Source: Actinoplanes auranticolor (lineage in GTDB: Bacteria; Actinomycetota; Actinomycetes; Mycobacteriales; Micromonosporaceae). From it: DNA of 64,000 nt. The stretch's first letter is position 1. Each line of letters begins with the position of its first letter. The position numbers and the translations under genes were made by a program. The notes under the pieces are model-generated. The model saw only the letters and a program-made list of their open reading frames with translations. It had not been told where the DNA came from and made no database searches. The stretch is from NCBI RefSeq assembly GCF_018332655.1, contig NZ_BOQL01000001.1:1-64000 (forward strand), given 5' to 3'. This document shows positions 29,754 through 38,807 of the stretch, piece after piece.

Positions 29754-29981
29754 ACTCCGGAGCGCGACCGCCTCGCATACCGCACGCGCGAACGCCCCAA
29801 ACTGCCGCCGAGAACGCTCGGTCTGCTCGGCGGCCAGTGTCGGCGTGGCCGGCAGATGCCGCGGACGAGATTGACAGCGCCGCACGCACCTTCGTGATCT
29901 GTGGACTACCTCGTCATGGGCGTGTAGCCGTAGGCTCAATTCGCGCGACAAGCTCAGGGCGCAGCAGATTTTCGTGTCTGA

Positions 29982-30551
29982 TCAGTGATCGTGGTCCTCG
30001 AGTAGCGCCGCGCCTTCGTTCCACTCGATCCGGTACTTTTCGGCTTGGTGCAGCCCTCGAGCCGCATCGATCGGCCTTCCCTGCATGCCGTTCGCCGCGA
30101 TGGTGGGGTCAGCGCCCAGATCGAGCAGGCGTTGTAGGACTCGGGCGCGGACGGCTTGTTGCTCGGCTGACCACGGCGCGGTACCGGTGGCCGCCGAGTA
30201 CCAAAGCGCCGTACGTCCGCTGCTGTCCACGGCGTTGATAGGGCAGCCAGCGGCAAGGAGCCTCTCGATGATCGCCAGTCGCGCCTCAGCGGAGCCAACG
30301 ACACCGCGGGCCACCTCGTGTAGCGGCGTGGTCCTGAAGGCCGAAAGGGCCATGGCGTCCGCGCCGGCGGCGACGAGTATCACCACGACGTCAGATGCCG
30401 CAATCCCAGCGGCCAGATGCAGCGGCGTGTACCTGCGGTAATTGCCAGCGTCTACGACGGCGCCGGCGGCCAACAGCCGAGTCACCTCCTGGCCATCGCC
30501 CGCCCTCGCGGCAATGTGCAGCGGACTCTCTCCCAGTTCTTGCCTTGCCAC
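29982..30551 (-). CDS. Ankyrin-repeat protein
   Basis: A 189-residue cytoplasmic protein made of about five ankyrin repeats. Clear repeat starts are SPLHIAARAGDGQEVTRLL, TPLHLAAGIAASDVVVIL, TPLHEVARG and TALWYSAATG. The repeats mediate protein binding, and no enzymatic domain is attached. The first repeat begins almost at the GTG start (30551), so the protein is all repeat. The partner is unknown. Confidence 0.88.
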   Translation of the reverse strand: MARQELGESPLHIAARAGDGQEVTRLLAAGAVVDAGNYRRYTPLHLAAGIAASDVVVILVAAGADAMALSAFRTTPLHEVARGVVGSAEARLAIIERLLAAGCPINAVDSSGRTALWYSAATGTAPWSAEQQAVRARVLQRLLDLGADPTIAANGMQGRPIDAARGLHQAEKYRIEWNEGAALLEDHDH

Positions 30552-31309
30552 CTCGCAAGACTAGACGTCCTCAGCGCACATGATCCGATGCGCTGATCTG
30601 CCGCGAACAAAAGCGCACCCGATAGCCCGCGCGTTGTCACCTGCGTCAGCGGAAAACTCGGTTCTCGCGTGAAATGTGTGGTAGACGTCGAACGCAGGTT
30701 GCCGGAGCAGGTCGAGCAAGTCGACGGGCTGACCGGGCACCGGACCGTGCCCGGCGGGTGACGTTGGCATGCCCGTGAGTCGCGATCGTCTGCTCCGGCT
30801 GGTCCGAGCCCTGCCCACCCGGTCTCTGTGCAGATGCCATGCCGCAGTCGGTCAAAGCGCACGCGGCTACTCGGCGGGCGTGGGTGGCGTGGTGGCAGGG
30901 GTGCCGACCCAGGGGTAGGTGACTTGTCCGTTCGGTCATAGTTCCGGATCCTCGTTCTGCCGGCGGGGCTGCTGTCGATTGCCAGGACGGCATCCCTTGC
31001 CCATCCCCCGGCGCAGCAGGACGAAGGACTCCGACATGACACGGGACCGCCATAGAGCTTCGGGGATGCATCAGGCAAATGATCACTCGACACGGGGAAC
31101 TGCTGATGACAGTGCGGTCGTCGCCTCCGAGGTGACGGACAGATTGTCCGTGCCTAACCGTCGGTGGCTGATCATCTATGCCATGGAGCAGCGGCTTGCC
31201 TTCTGGCACTGCTGGCGCCCGGTAAGTGTCAGGTGATGCTCTGCACGGACGATGTTCCGTATGTGTATTCGTTGACTGTGCACGGGCCGTACCGGGCAGA
31301 GGAACATCC
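30552..31309. other. Long interval without a recognisable gene
   Basis: About 758 bases, the largest gap in the window. Open frames on both strands lack family resemblance. On the minus strand a frame near 30561-30818 reads through a segment like DLLRQPAFDVYHTFHAR that could be a decayed gene, but I cannot assign it. At the right end GATGTTCC (31251-31258) and GGAACATC (31301-31308) form an inverted pair whose second arm overlaps the kinase ribosome site. No insertion-sequence ends were found. Confidence 0.45.
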
Positions 31310-32755
31310 GTGCCGGTAAACGCCGGCCTCGTCCACCCACGGGCCCTGCTGCACCACGCCGTCCCCCAGCTCGACGGCGGCTGGATGACGTCCGTCGGAC
31401 TCGACACGGATCGGAGCCCGCAGCTGAGTGGTCATCGACTACTCGCCGCCACCTTGGTCGACTCCGCGACGTTGCCGGGCGGTAGCACCATTCCGGCCTG
31501 GCTCGCCGCCTCGATCCTCGGCCTGTTGTTGACGGTGATGGTGTTCGTTGTGGTCACCGTCCGCGTACAGCGGCTGGTCGTCGCCCTAGCCGAATCGCGG
31601 GCCGCCGAGCAAGCCGCCAGCACCCGGGTCCAGCTGCTCACCACCCTGCTGGGCAGTATCAGCGAAGGCGTCATCGTCGTGAATCCCGAGGGCAAACTCC
31701 TGTACTCCAACTCCGCAGCCGCGCCGATTATCGACGGCGGCGCACAGCCCTTCTTCGGTACCGAACACCGGAGCCGGTTCCCGGTCTTCCACCCGGACGG
31801 ATCCACCCCGTTCCCCGCCGACGACCTGCCACTGACCCAGGTGCTCCAACACGGGCAGGTCGTCGAACGGGCAGAGCTGACCGTCGCCAAAGCCGGCCGG
31901 TTGACGGGGGCGATCCTCAGCGTGAGCGCTCATCCGATGGACGACCACCACGGCATGACCGGCGCGGTCGCGGTCTTCCGCGACATCACCAGCCGCATGC
32001 ATTACCAGGCGGCTCTGCTGGCCCAACAACAGGAGTTACGGGACTTCACCGGGGTCGTCGCCCACGACCTGAAGGCTCCTCTGGCCGGCGTGGGCGGTTT
32101 CGCCGAAATCATGTACGACGACCAGCAGAGCAACCCCGCCATGACCACGCCTCAGGCCGCCAAGAGCCTGCAGCGCATCATCAAAGGTGTCCAGCGGATG
32201 GATCATCTGATCGACAACCTGCTCGCGTACGCCACCGCGAGTGATAGCGCCCTCAAGCCCGAACGCGTCGATCTGCAGCAGATCATCGCCGACGTCACCG
32301 CCGAGCGCACCGCCCACCTGCTTGCAGGCGACCGTGCGAACGGCGGGGCAGCCGCCCTGCCCCCCGCCATCTCCACCTGGCCGCTGTCCCCCGTGTACGC
32401 CGATCCCGCCATGATGCGGCAACTCTTCGACAATCTCATCGGCAACGCCCTGAAATTCGCCATGCCCAACGAACCGGCCCGGATCAACATCACGGCTCGC
32501 CCCGAGGCAGACAACCGGATCAGTGTGGAGATATCCGACCGCGGAGTCGGCATCCCCGCCAGCCAGCACGACAAGGTCTTCACCCAGTTCCACCGTTCCC
32601 ACACCAACGGCGCCTACCCGGGCACCGGCCTCGGCCTGGCAATCTGTGAGCGCATCGTCGAACGCCACGGCGGGACGATCACCGTCACCGACAACCCCGG
32701 CGGTGGGTGCCGGTTTCAGTTCACCCTGACCAGCGCCGGCGATGCCCACCCGTAA
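31310..32755 (+). CDS. PAS-domain sensor histidine kinase (orphan)
   Basis: A 481-residue membrane kinase. After about 60 extracytoplasmic residues comes one span (about 63-86). A coiled linker, a PAS domain (about 105-225, ISEGVIVVNPEGKLLYSN), a HisKA domain with VAHDLKAPLAG (phospho-acceptor His252) and a HATPase_c domain (NLIGNALKFA, DRGVGIP, GTGLGLAI) follow. GTG at 31310 is chosen because AGAGGA lies six bases upstream. The HDLKAPL box is typical of phytochrome/PAS-type kinases. No response-regulator gene is adjacent, so the partner must be elsewhere. Confidence 0.88.
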   Translation: MPVNAGLVHPRALLHHAVPQLDGGWMTSVGLDTDRSPQLSGHRLLAATLVDSATLPGGSTIPAWLAASILGLLLTVMVFVVVTVRVQRLVVALAESRAAEQAASTRVQLLTTLLGSISEGVIVVNPEGKLLYSNSAAAPIIDGGAQPFFGTEHRSRFPVFHPDGSTPFPADDLPLTQVLQHGQVVERAELTVAKAGRLTGAILSVSAHPMDDHHGMTGAVAVFRDITSRMHYQAALLAQQQELRDFTGVVAHDLKAPLAGVGGFAEIMYDDQQSNPAMTTPQAAKSLQRIIKGVQRMDHLIDNLLAYATASDSALKPERVDLQQIIADVTAERTAHLLAGDRANGGAAALPPAISTWPLSPVYADPAMMRQLFDNLIGNALKFAMPNEPARINITARPEADNRISVEISDRGVGIPASQHDKVFTQFHRSHTNGAYPGTGLGLAICERIVERHGGTITVTDNPGGGCRFQFTLTSAGDAHP

Positions 32756-33048
32756 CACCGACCGGCCGCGGCGTTAGCCGCAGCTCGAGCGCACTGTCAT
32801 GCCGCAGACGACGGGCGCTCGCCGGGGCCGGTGGGAGCGATCGCCGGCTTGAACGAGCTCCAGCCGCGGCGCAACCTGCTCCGGTGACTTGCGCGCTGCC
32901 GGCGGCGCAGTCGAATCGATCGCTGCGGGCACGGTACGCCCATGAGCTGCGTACCGCTGCGTGAGAGCGCGGATCGAGACGCCTCGCCGGGCGGTCCCGG
33001 CGGATTGCCTCGCACTCAACCTTTCGTGGGGCCGGCACCGTCGGTTGA

Positions 33049-34009
33049 GTGAACGGCTACCGGAAGGACGAGGATGCGGGGAGACTCCCGGGCGTGCCGA
33101 CGCTGCTGGAGACACCCGGAGGGGCTCCCGGAACGGTCATGACCATTGACCCGGGCGGCGCGCAGATCGGCGGCCGGTTGGACGTGAACCCCCCACAGGC
33201 GATCCTGTGGCGGGACGGCAAAGTGGTCGACCTGCCGGCAGGCGCGACCGGGACGATTGCGGACGTGGTCGGCGACACGGTCGTCGGGTATTCGACGACA
33301 CCGGCCGATGAAAGCACCGGCTGGGTGTGGCGGGACGGGAAGGTGACCACGCTGGCGAAGGTCAGGGGCTACTCGTGGACCCGCCCGCACGCAGTCAACG
33401 CGAAGGGAGTCATCGCCGGGTGGGTGCACGGCACAGCGCCGGACGACACGGTCCCCGTCACCTGGTCGTCCGACGGCACGGTGCACCCGTTGCAACTGCC
33501 GTCGTACCGGCCGGGCGAGCGCTCAGGGACTGCGCGCGACATCGCCGACGACGGCACGATTGTCGGTGAGGCCGACGGGTTTCCCATGCTGTGGTGGCCC
33601 GACGGCACCCCGGAGGGGCTCGGAGGCCCGTGGGGGGATGAGAACAAGAACGGGATCGCATGGGCGATCGCGGGCCGGTACGTCTATGGCAGCGGCGACG
33701 GCGTCGAGACTCGCTGGGCACTGAAGGACGGCTCGCTGTTCAGCACGGCCAGCCTGCCCGACGCTGGTGAGTTCGGAGCCCGCGCCGGCACCGCCGACGG
33801 TACTGCCCTGTTGGCCGGGGACGGTCTGGAGAAGCCGGCCGGCCGGATGGATCGGCCTCGACGACAAGGGTCCGGTTCCCATTGACGAGCTGCGAGGCCC
33901 CGACGGTGAGATGACGATGGCGACGGCGATCAGCGCCGACGGCAACACGATCGGTGGCACCGTTCTTGGCGGCGGCCGCGGCCGTCCGGCGATCTGGCGC
34001 TGCCACTAG
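33049..34009 (+). pseudogene. HAF-repeat extracellular protein gene, frameshifted and probably 5'-truncated
   Basis: The reading frame from GTG 33049 encodes repeats of the HAF type (ILWRDGKVVDLPAG, WVWRDGKVTTLAK, VTWSSDGTVHPL, MLWWPDGTPEGLG), which make beta-propeller-like secreted proteins. At 33835-33846 there are three copies of CCGG. With two copies the frame would continue as EKPAGWIGLDDKGPVPIDEL and on to AIWRCH at 34009, which are clearly more of the same protein. The extra four bases instead lead to an early stop at 33885. No signal peptide precedes the start, so the 5' end also seems lost. A sequencing error at the CCGG run is the alternative. Confidence 0.8.
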
Positions 34010-34142
34010 GTTCTGCCTCGTAGACCTTGGCCGTCAGGTATGGCGTGGAGCAATCGAGCATGGCGACGAGGTCGAGGCTGCGGAATCGTCGCGTGATGCG
34101 CTTGTCCCGCGCCGGGCTGCCTTCGCCCCTCCTCCCGTCCGG

Positions 34143-34724
34143 TTAGTTCGGCTGCTGCTCCGTTCGAGGTCGTGGCGTCGCAGAGGACTCGGAGGACGCC
34201 GGAAGGGCCGTGTGCCTCGGTCCGGCGTACTGATGCAGTTTGAGCTTTTCGTGGATGGCGGCCGGCGGTTTCCGGGTGGTGCGGTACGCCAGGTCCTCCA
34301 GATAGATCCACAGGTTGCTGTTGCGCTTGGCGCGTTCGGCGCGCACGAAGGGCTCGATCGTCTCCCAGATGCGGCGGGCCTGGGGGCCGTTCGAGCCGAT
34401 GATCAGCTCCTCCTTGACGATGCCGTGTGCGACCAGCTTGCCGAGGTCGTCGTAGAGTCCGCCCACCATGCGCAACTGGGACCGGACCTCCAACGACAGG
34501 TCCGTATACGGCTGGACCGGTTGCTGGGGAAGCTCGTCGAAGACGAACTGTTGAGCGTCGAAGAACTCCTGGGTCCGGAACCGGCTGAAGACCTGGAGCA
34601 CGACCGGCAGGGCGTAACCGTCCATCGTGGTTCGTGTCTGCCGGAGCGCGAGCGTCCCCGAGACGATCAGGGAGACGACGGCGATGGCGATGGAGGCGAG
34701 GGAGATTGCTGTCGTGGCGTCCAC
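34143..34724 (-). CDS. DUF4760-like membrane-anchored protein
   Basis: A 193-residue protein with one N-terminal membrane span (about 7-27, ISLASIAIAVVSLIVSG) and a helical cytoplasmic part with FSRFRTQEFFDAQQFVFDELP and a later RIWETIEPFVRAER segment, the pattern of DUF4760 proteins. Function is unknown. The C-terminal 25 residues are low-complexity. It stands alone, with GTG at 34724. Confidence 0.75.
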   Translation of the reverse strand: MDATTAISLASIAIAVVSLIVSGTLALRQTRTTMDGYALPVVLQVFSRFRTQEFFDAQQFVFDELPQQPVQPYTDLSLEVRSQLRMVGGLYDDLGKLVAHGIVKEELIIGSNGPQARRIWETIEPFVRAERAKRNSNLWIYLEDLAYRTTRKPPAAIHEKLKLHQYAGPRHTALPASSESSATPRPRTEQQPN

Positions 34725-34851
34725 TTATCCAAGGTAATCGATCCCCTTGGCCGCGTGGAGTCTTCGGCAGCCGGTCACCAGCGCGGTAACTCGGGAGGAT
34801 CGGATCGAAGGGGCATCGGCAATGGGGATCTCCGGCTGAGCGGATGTCGCG

Positions 34852-35673
34852 TCAGGAAAGACGGAGGCGCAGGTAGGAGCGGTCGTCGAAGCTGATCTGG
34901 CCGGCCATGACGCCCTTGGTGCCGCGGAGCGGGCCGATGCAGTGCGGGTCCTCGGCCAGCAGCTCGGCCAGCCGCGCCTCGGTTTCCGCCAGGGTCGGCC
35001 GGATCTCCGGATAGCCGTCGCTGGCCAGCACCAGCTCGTCGACGTGCCCGGGGACGTCGTGCACGGTGACGAGCGAGGGCGGCACCGGGCGGCCGTCGAT
35101 CGCGGCGAAGGCGTAGGGACCGACGGTGTTGCGCAGGGCGCCCTGGCGGGAGATCAGCGCCCGGGCCGCGATCCGCCCCGGATCGGTGACGGCGAGATCC
35201 AGCTCTCCGGCCTCGCGGATGGCGAGCTCGGCCGCGATCACCGCCGCCCGGAAGTCGGCGGCGATCCGGTCGAGCGGCTTGCGCGGCCTGCCCGCGCCCT
35301 CAGCAAGCCCGGCGTAGTGGAAGCCGACATCCCCGATCTGCCACACCTGCCTGCGCCGCCGCGAGTAGACGGTCACCGACGCGCTCGGGCGCAGATGCGG
35401 CCGCAGCGCGGGGTCGATCCGCCCGGCAAGCGTCGACGTCAGGTGGCGAGTGGCGGTCTCCACGTCGGCGTCCTCGGCGAGGGTGGTGATCGCTTCGACG
35501 CAGGCGGCCATCGCCCAGCGGCCGCCCGGGACGGCCGGCACGCCGTACCCCTGGCCGGTTGTGTCTGTGGCGCCGTCCACGATCGCCGCGTGACTTTGCG
35601 TCACGATCACCGCGTCCTCGCAGAGCGAGGGGTTGCCGGCCTTGCCGGCGACGAAGCTCTCGATGACCCGCAC
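34852..35673 (-). CDS. PP2C-like serine/threonine phosphatase domain protein
   Basis: A 273-residue soluble protein with the layout of metal-dependent PP2C phosphatases. It has NPSLCEDAV near the N-terminus, IVDGATDTTG for metal binding, VWQIGDVGFHY in the middle and ELVLASDGYPE towards the end. It probably dephosphorylates Ser/Thr proteins or acts as a regulator. The GTG at 35673 lies five bases after the stop of the YdjM-like gene, so the two are co-transcribed. Several family positions are relaxed (GDVG for GDSR), so specificity is uncertain. Confidence 0.75.
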   Translation of the reverse strand: MRVIESFVAGKAGNPSLCEDAVIVTQSHAAIVDGATDTTGQGYGVPAVPGGRWAMAACVEAITTLAEDADVETATRHLTSTLAGRIDPALRPHLRPSASVTVYSRRRRQVWQIGDVGFHYAGLAEGAGRPRKPLDRIAADFRAAVIAAELAIREAGELDLAVTDPGRIAARALISRQGALRNTVGPYAFAAIDGRPVPPSLVTVHDVPGHVDELVLASDGYPEIRPTLAETEARLAELLAEDPHCIGPLRGTKGVMAGQISFDDRSYLRLRLS

Positions 35674-35678
35674 GCCGG

Positions 35679-36500
35679 TCAGCCGTCGGCCCAGGCGTCC
35701 AGGTCCAGGCGTTGCAGCACGTGCGGGGCGAACATCGCGAAGACCGACAGGATGGCGATCAGCGTGAACAGGGTGCGCAGCACCAGTACCTCGCCGCGGC
35801 CGCCGACCTTGATGGCTATCCCGTTCGGCACCCCGACCATGCGCCACATCCGGCGTCCGGTCGGGATCGGCCACAGGATCGGTACGCCGTTCTTGGTGAT
35901 CATGTCGCCCAGCAGGTGCACCACGCAGCCCACGCCGACCGCGAAGCCGAGCATCGGATAGCCGCGGTCGCCGGGCAGGTTCGCCGCCGTGAACCAGGCG
36001 ATCGCCGCCGACGCCAGGGTCACGATCACCCAGCCCGCGCGTTCGGCCCACTCGTCGAACAGGCCGCGCAGGGCCAGGCCGGCCATGAAGAAGACCACCG
36101 CCACGACCGCCCACTTGCCGGAGCCCGCGCACAGCGCCGTCGTGCCCCAGCCGACCAGGCCGGCGAACGGCAGCGTGTGGGTGAACGTGCGGTGCCCGTT
36201 GTTGCGGCGCGGGTCCCTGCTCAGCTTGGTCGCCGTGTAGATGCCGAGCGAGATCTTCTCGATCACCTCGGCCACGAACAGCGAGAACACGCCGAACGTG
36301 CGGGCCACCGTGGCGCCGCCCTGGTTGCGGGTCACCTTGCCGGACAGGTCCAGGTCGGGCAGCAGGGCGCCGCCCGCGCAGACCGTGGTGCCGACCGCGA
36401 TCGCGAGCGGCGACTGGGCGTACCCCGCGAAGTGATCCAAGGCCCAACTGCCGGCCAGCCAGACGGCCGCGCCCGACAGTGCGTGCGACGGACCCATCAT
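35679..36500 (-). CDS. YdjM/DUF457-type membrane metal-dependent hydrolase
   Basis: A 273-residue membrane protein with six or so spans. It begins MMGPSHALSG, contains LLPDLD and RTFTHTL, and has HLLGDMITKNGVPILWPI; the His and Asp residues are the proposed metal site of this family (LexA-regulated, inner-membrane-associated). Function is not known for most members. ATG at 36500 is preferred to a start at 36587 because the MMGPSH start is conserved. It is followed at five bases by the PP2C-like gene. Confidence 0.82.
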   Translation of the reverse strand: MMGPSHALSGAAVWLAGSWALDHFAGYAQSPLAIAVGTTVCAGGALLPDLDLSGKVTRNQGGATVARTFGVFSLFVAEVIEKISLGIYTATKLSRDPRRNNGHRTFTHTLPFAGLVGWGTTALCAGSGKWAVVAVVFFMAGLALRGLFDEWAERAGWVIVTLASAAIAWFTAANLPGDRGYPMLGFAVGVGCVVHLLGDMITKNGVPILWPIPTGRRMWRMVGVPNGIAIKVGGRGEVLVLRTLFTLIAILSVFAMFAPHVLQRLDLDAWADG

Positions 36501-36619
36501 GGTCGTGCCCACCCCTCCCCGTAGCCCCGGCGCGACGTGGCCGGGGGTAAACCTGGCAACTGTCGCAGAGCGGGGAGGGGCGTTCAACGACCGCCACGTC
36601 TACTGTGGAGTGTTTACGG

Positions 36620-37084
36620 TCACCTATAGGTCGGCGCGTTCCAGGGGGCGACCTGGTGCCGGTAGCCGTACCCGGCCTCGTACCGGCCGTACCGCGCGTG
36701 CCGCATCAGGCCCATGACCAGGAAGACCAGCGGGATCGCCGGCCAGAAGAAGTGCGCGCCCGAGAGGGCCCAGAGCGCGGTCAGGAAGAGCGCCAGGACG
36801 GCGACGAACCGGGCGTGCCGGCGGATGCCCCGGCGTGTCGCGGCCTGCGCCTCCGGTGTCGCGGCCAGCGCCTGGCGGCCGTTGTCGGGCAGGTCGGCGG
36901 TCAGCGGGCCGAGCTCGTCGCGGAACTTGGCGGCGTACACCTGACCGAGTCGCTCCTCACCCTCCTCGAGGGTGAGCCGCCCCTCGGTCATCGCGGCCCG
37001 CAGGATCGCGGCCACCTGCTCGCGCTCGGTGTCGGAGGTCCGCAGCCGCTGCGGACCGGACCGGGTGGCGTCGCTGGGATACAC
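36620..37084 (-). CDS. DUF1707 / two-transmembrane protein
   Basis: A 154-residue protein. Residues about 12-65 are a DUF1707 domain (RTSDTEREQVAAILRAAMTEGRL, continuing LTLEEGEERLGQVYAA), a SHOCT-like helical domain. Two membrane spans follow (about 95-130) and then a short Tyr/Arg-rich tail. GTG at 37084 has a perfect AGGAGG five bases upstream. It is divergent from the NarL-type histidine kinase gene and may be part of the same envelope response, but that is only positional. Confidence 0.85.
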   Translation of the reverse strand: MYPSDATRSGPQRLRTSDTEREQVAAILRAAMTEGRLTLEEGEERLGQVYAAKFRDELGPLTADLPDNGRQALAATPEAQAATRRGIRRHARFVAVLALFLTALWALSGAHFFWPAIPLVFLVMGLMRHARYGRYEAGYGYRHQVAPWNAPTYR

Positions 37085-37310
37085 GGTGACCTCCTGAGAC
37101 GTGGCGGGACTGGCTTCCAGCGTGGCCGATCCGGCACCGGGCCGCGTCGCCCCGGCGGAGCATCCGGTACGCCCACCGGCGGAGCAGCGGCAGTGCAGCG
37201 GCGTACGCCCTGAGGAGTACGCGGCAACCCGCCGTAGTACCAGGGGCGCAGGGAACCGTCGCCCTGCGTGCCGATGCCCGGGTGAGCTGCGGTGCCGTAG
37301 GTTCGAGGAC

Positions 37311-38807
37311 GTGCCGGACCGGGGTGTGCGCGACCAGCCGTCTTCTGCTCGCAGGAGACCGTCCGCTGCCTTTCGGAAAGCTGCCTCCCGGAAAGCGGAG
37401 TGGGAGGAGTTCCGCCGCCGCAGCCGCTCGGGGCGGTTGCGGTCGGCGGACTGGCCCGCGTACGCCCGCCGCCGGTCGCGGCACGGGCACTGGCGGGGTG
37501 CGATCGTGGCCGCTCTCTGCTTCCACGTCTTCGGCAACTGGTCGTACGCGGCTCACCTGGCCCATCCGCGTGACGTCATCGCGTGCACGCTCCTGCTGGC
37601 CGGCCCGCTGGCCCTGGCCTGGCGGGGGCGCGCGCCGGTCGCGGTGGTCGCGGTCGCCGGTGCGGCCTCGATCGGGTACGCCGCCCTGGCCCCGCCGTCC
37701 TGGACCTACGCGGTCGCGCCGGTCATCGCGCTGTTCACCGCGGTCCGCACCGGTCACCGCCGATCCGCGCTGATCACGGCGGCGGCCGGCTACCTGGTCT
37801 ACCTCGCGGTCCTCATCGTCTTCGCCGATCCGCTCGGGCTGCCGGCCACGGCCCGCCCGACCCCGCGCGACGCCGTGCTCACCGGCCTCGGGCTGGCGCT
37901 GACGGCGTTCATCGCCAGCGCCGCCGGCGCCCGCGCCGCATACCTGGCCGAGCTGTCCAAGGCCAACGCCGAACGCGCCCGTGCGAAAGCGGAGCAGGAA
38001 CGCCGCCAGGCCGCCGACGAGCGGCTGCGCATCGCCCGGGAGCTGCACGACGTGCTCGGCCACCACCTGTCACTGATCAACGTGCAGGCCGGGGTGGGCC
38101 TGCACCTCATGGACAACCGCCCGGAGCAGGCCCGCGAGGCGCTGAGCGCGATCAAGACCGCGAGCGCCGAGGCGCTGCGGGAGGTCCGTGCCGTGCTGGG
38201 TGTGCTGCGCCCCGAGGAGGAGGCCGCGCCCCGCCAGCCCGCGCTGGGCCTGGACCGCCTCACCGACCTGACGGCGGACGCCGGCCTGCCGGTGACGACC
38301 GAGACGGTGGGGGAGCGGCGGGACCTGCCGGCCGAGGTGGACCGGGCGGCGTACCGGATCGTCCAGGAGGCCCTGACCAACGTGCGCCGGCATGCGGAGG
38401 CCGGCGCCTCGGCCACCGTCTCGGTGACGTACGCCCCGGGCGAGCTGCGGCTGGAGATCCGAAACGACGGCGCCCGGCCCCCGATCCGCCCGGAGGCCGA
38501 CCGGGCCGGCGGGATCAACCGGGCCGGCGGGATCGACGGAGCTGGCGGGACCGACCGGGCTGGCGGGAACGACTGGGCCGGCGAGACTGACCGGACTGTC
38601 CAGGGCGATCGGGCCACGCCGGGCGGCCGGGCCGCCGAGGGCGGGGAGACCGGGGTGGCCGACGACGGTGGCAGCGGCATCGCCGGGATGCGGGCCCGGG
38701 CGGCCAGCCTGGGCGGCTCGCTGCAGGCGGGCCCGCTGCCCGACGGTGGCTACCTGGTCTCCGCGGTTCTGCCCACCCGCACCACTCCGACGAGGGAGCC
38801 CGCATGA
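37311..38807 (+). CDS. NarL/DesK-type sensor histidine kinase with repeat insertion
   Basis: A 498-residue membrane kinase. The N-terminus is basic, five or six spans follow (about 65-200), then a coiled coil (ELSKANAERARAKAEQ). The HisKA_3 box RIARELHDVLGHHLS has phospho-acceptor His246. The ATPase domain has VQEALTNVRRHA and a G-box GSGIAGMRARA. Between the N-box half and the G-box sits a low-complexity insertion at 398-427 and beyond, made of hexapeptides. GTG at 37311 is a likely start. The gene overlaps its response regulator by four bases. Confidence 0.9.
   Translation: MPDRGVRDQPSSARRRPSAAFRKAASRKAEWEEFRRRSRSGRLRSADWPAYARRRSRHGHWRGAIVAALCFHVFGNWSYAAHLAHPRDVIACTLLLAGPLALAWRGRAPVAVVAVAGAASIGYAALAPPSWTYAVAPVIALFTAVRTGHRRSALITAAAGYLVYLAVLIVFADPLGLPATARPTPRDAVLTGLGLALTAFIASAAGARAAYLAELSKANAERARAKAEQERRQAADERLRIARELHDVLGHHLSLINVQAGVGLHLMDNRPEQAREALSAIKTASAEALREVRAVLGVLRPEEEAAPRQPALGLDRLTDLTADAGLPVTTETVGERRDLPAEVDRAAYRIVQEALTNVRRHAEAGASATVSVTYAPGELRLEIRNDGARPPIRPEADRAGGINRAGGIDGAGGTDRAGGNDWAGETDRTVQGDRATPGGRAAEGGETGVADDGGSGIAGMRARAASLGGSLQAGPLPDGGYLVSAVLPTRTTPTREPA
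38502..38591 (+). repeat. Five 18-base repeats inside the histidine kinase ATPase domain
   Basis: Units of 18 bases encode RAGGIN, RAGGID, GAGGTD, RAGGND and WAGETD, with two more decayed units after them. The first two differ by one base, so the array probably grew by recent duplication. It preserves the reading frame. Confidence 0.9.

Noticed and set aside
30552..31309. Decayed insertion sequence in the largest gap
   Set aside because: No terminal inverted repeats, target duplications or transposase motifs could be seen on either strand.
34852..36597. One 581-residue minus-strand protein
   Set aside because: The PP2C-like part starts at 35673. Upstream of that the same frame shadows the YdjM-like gene, whose own frame has clear membrane spans and motifs.
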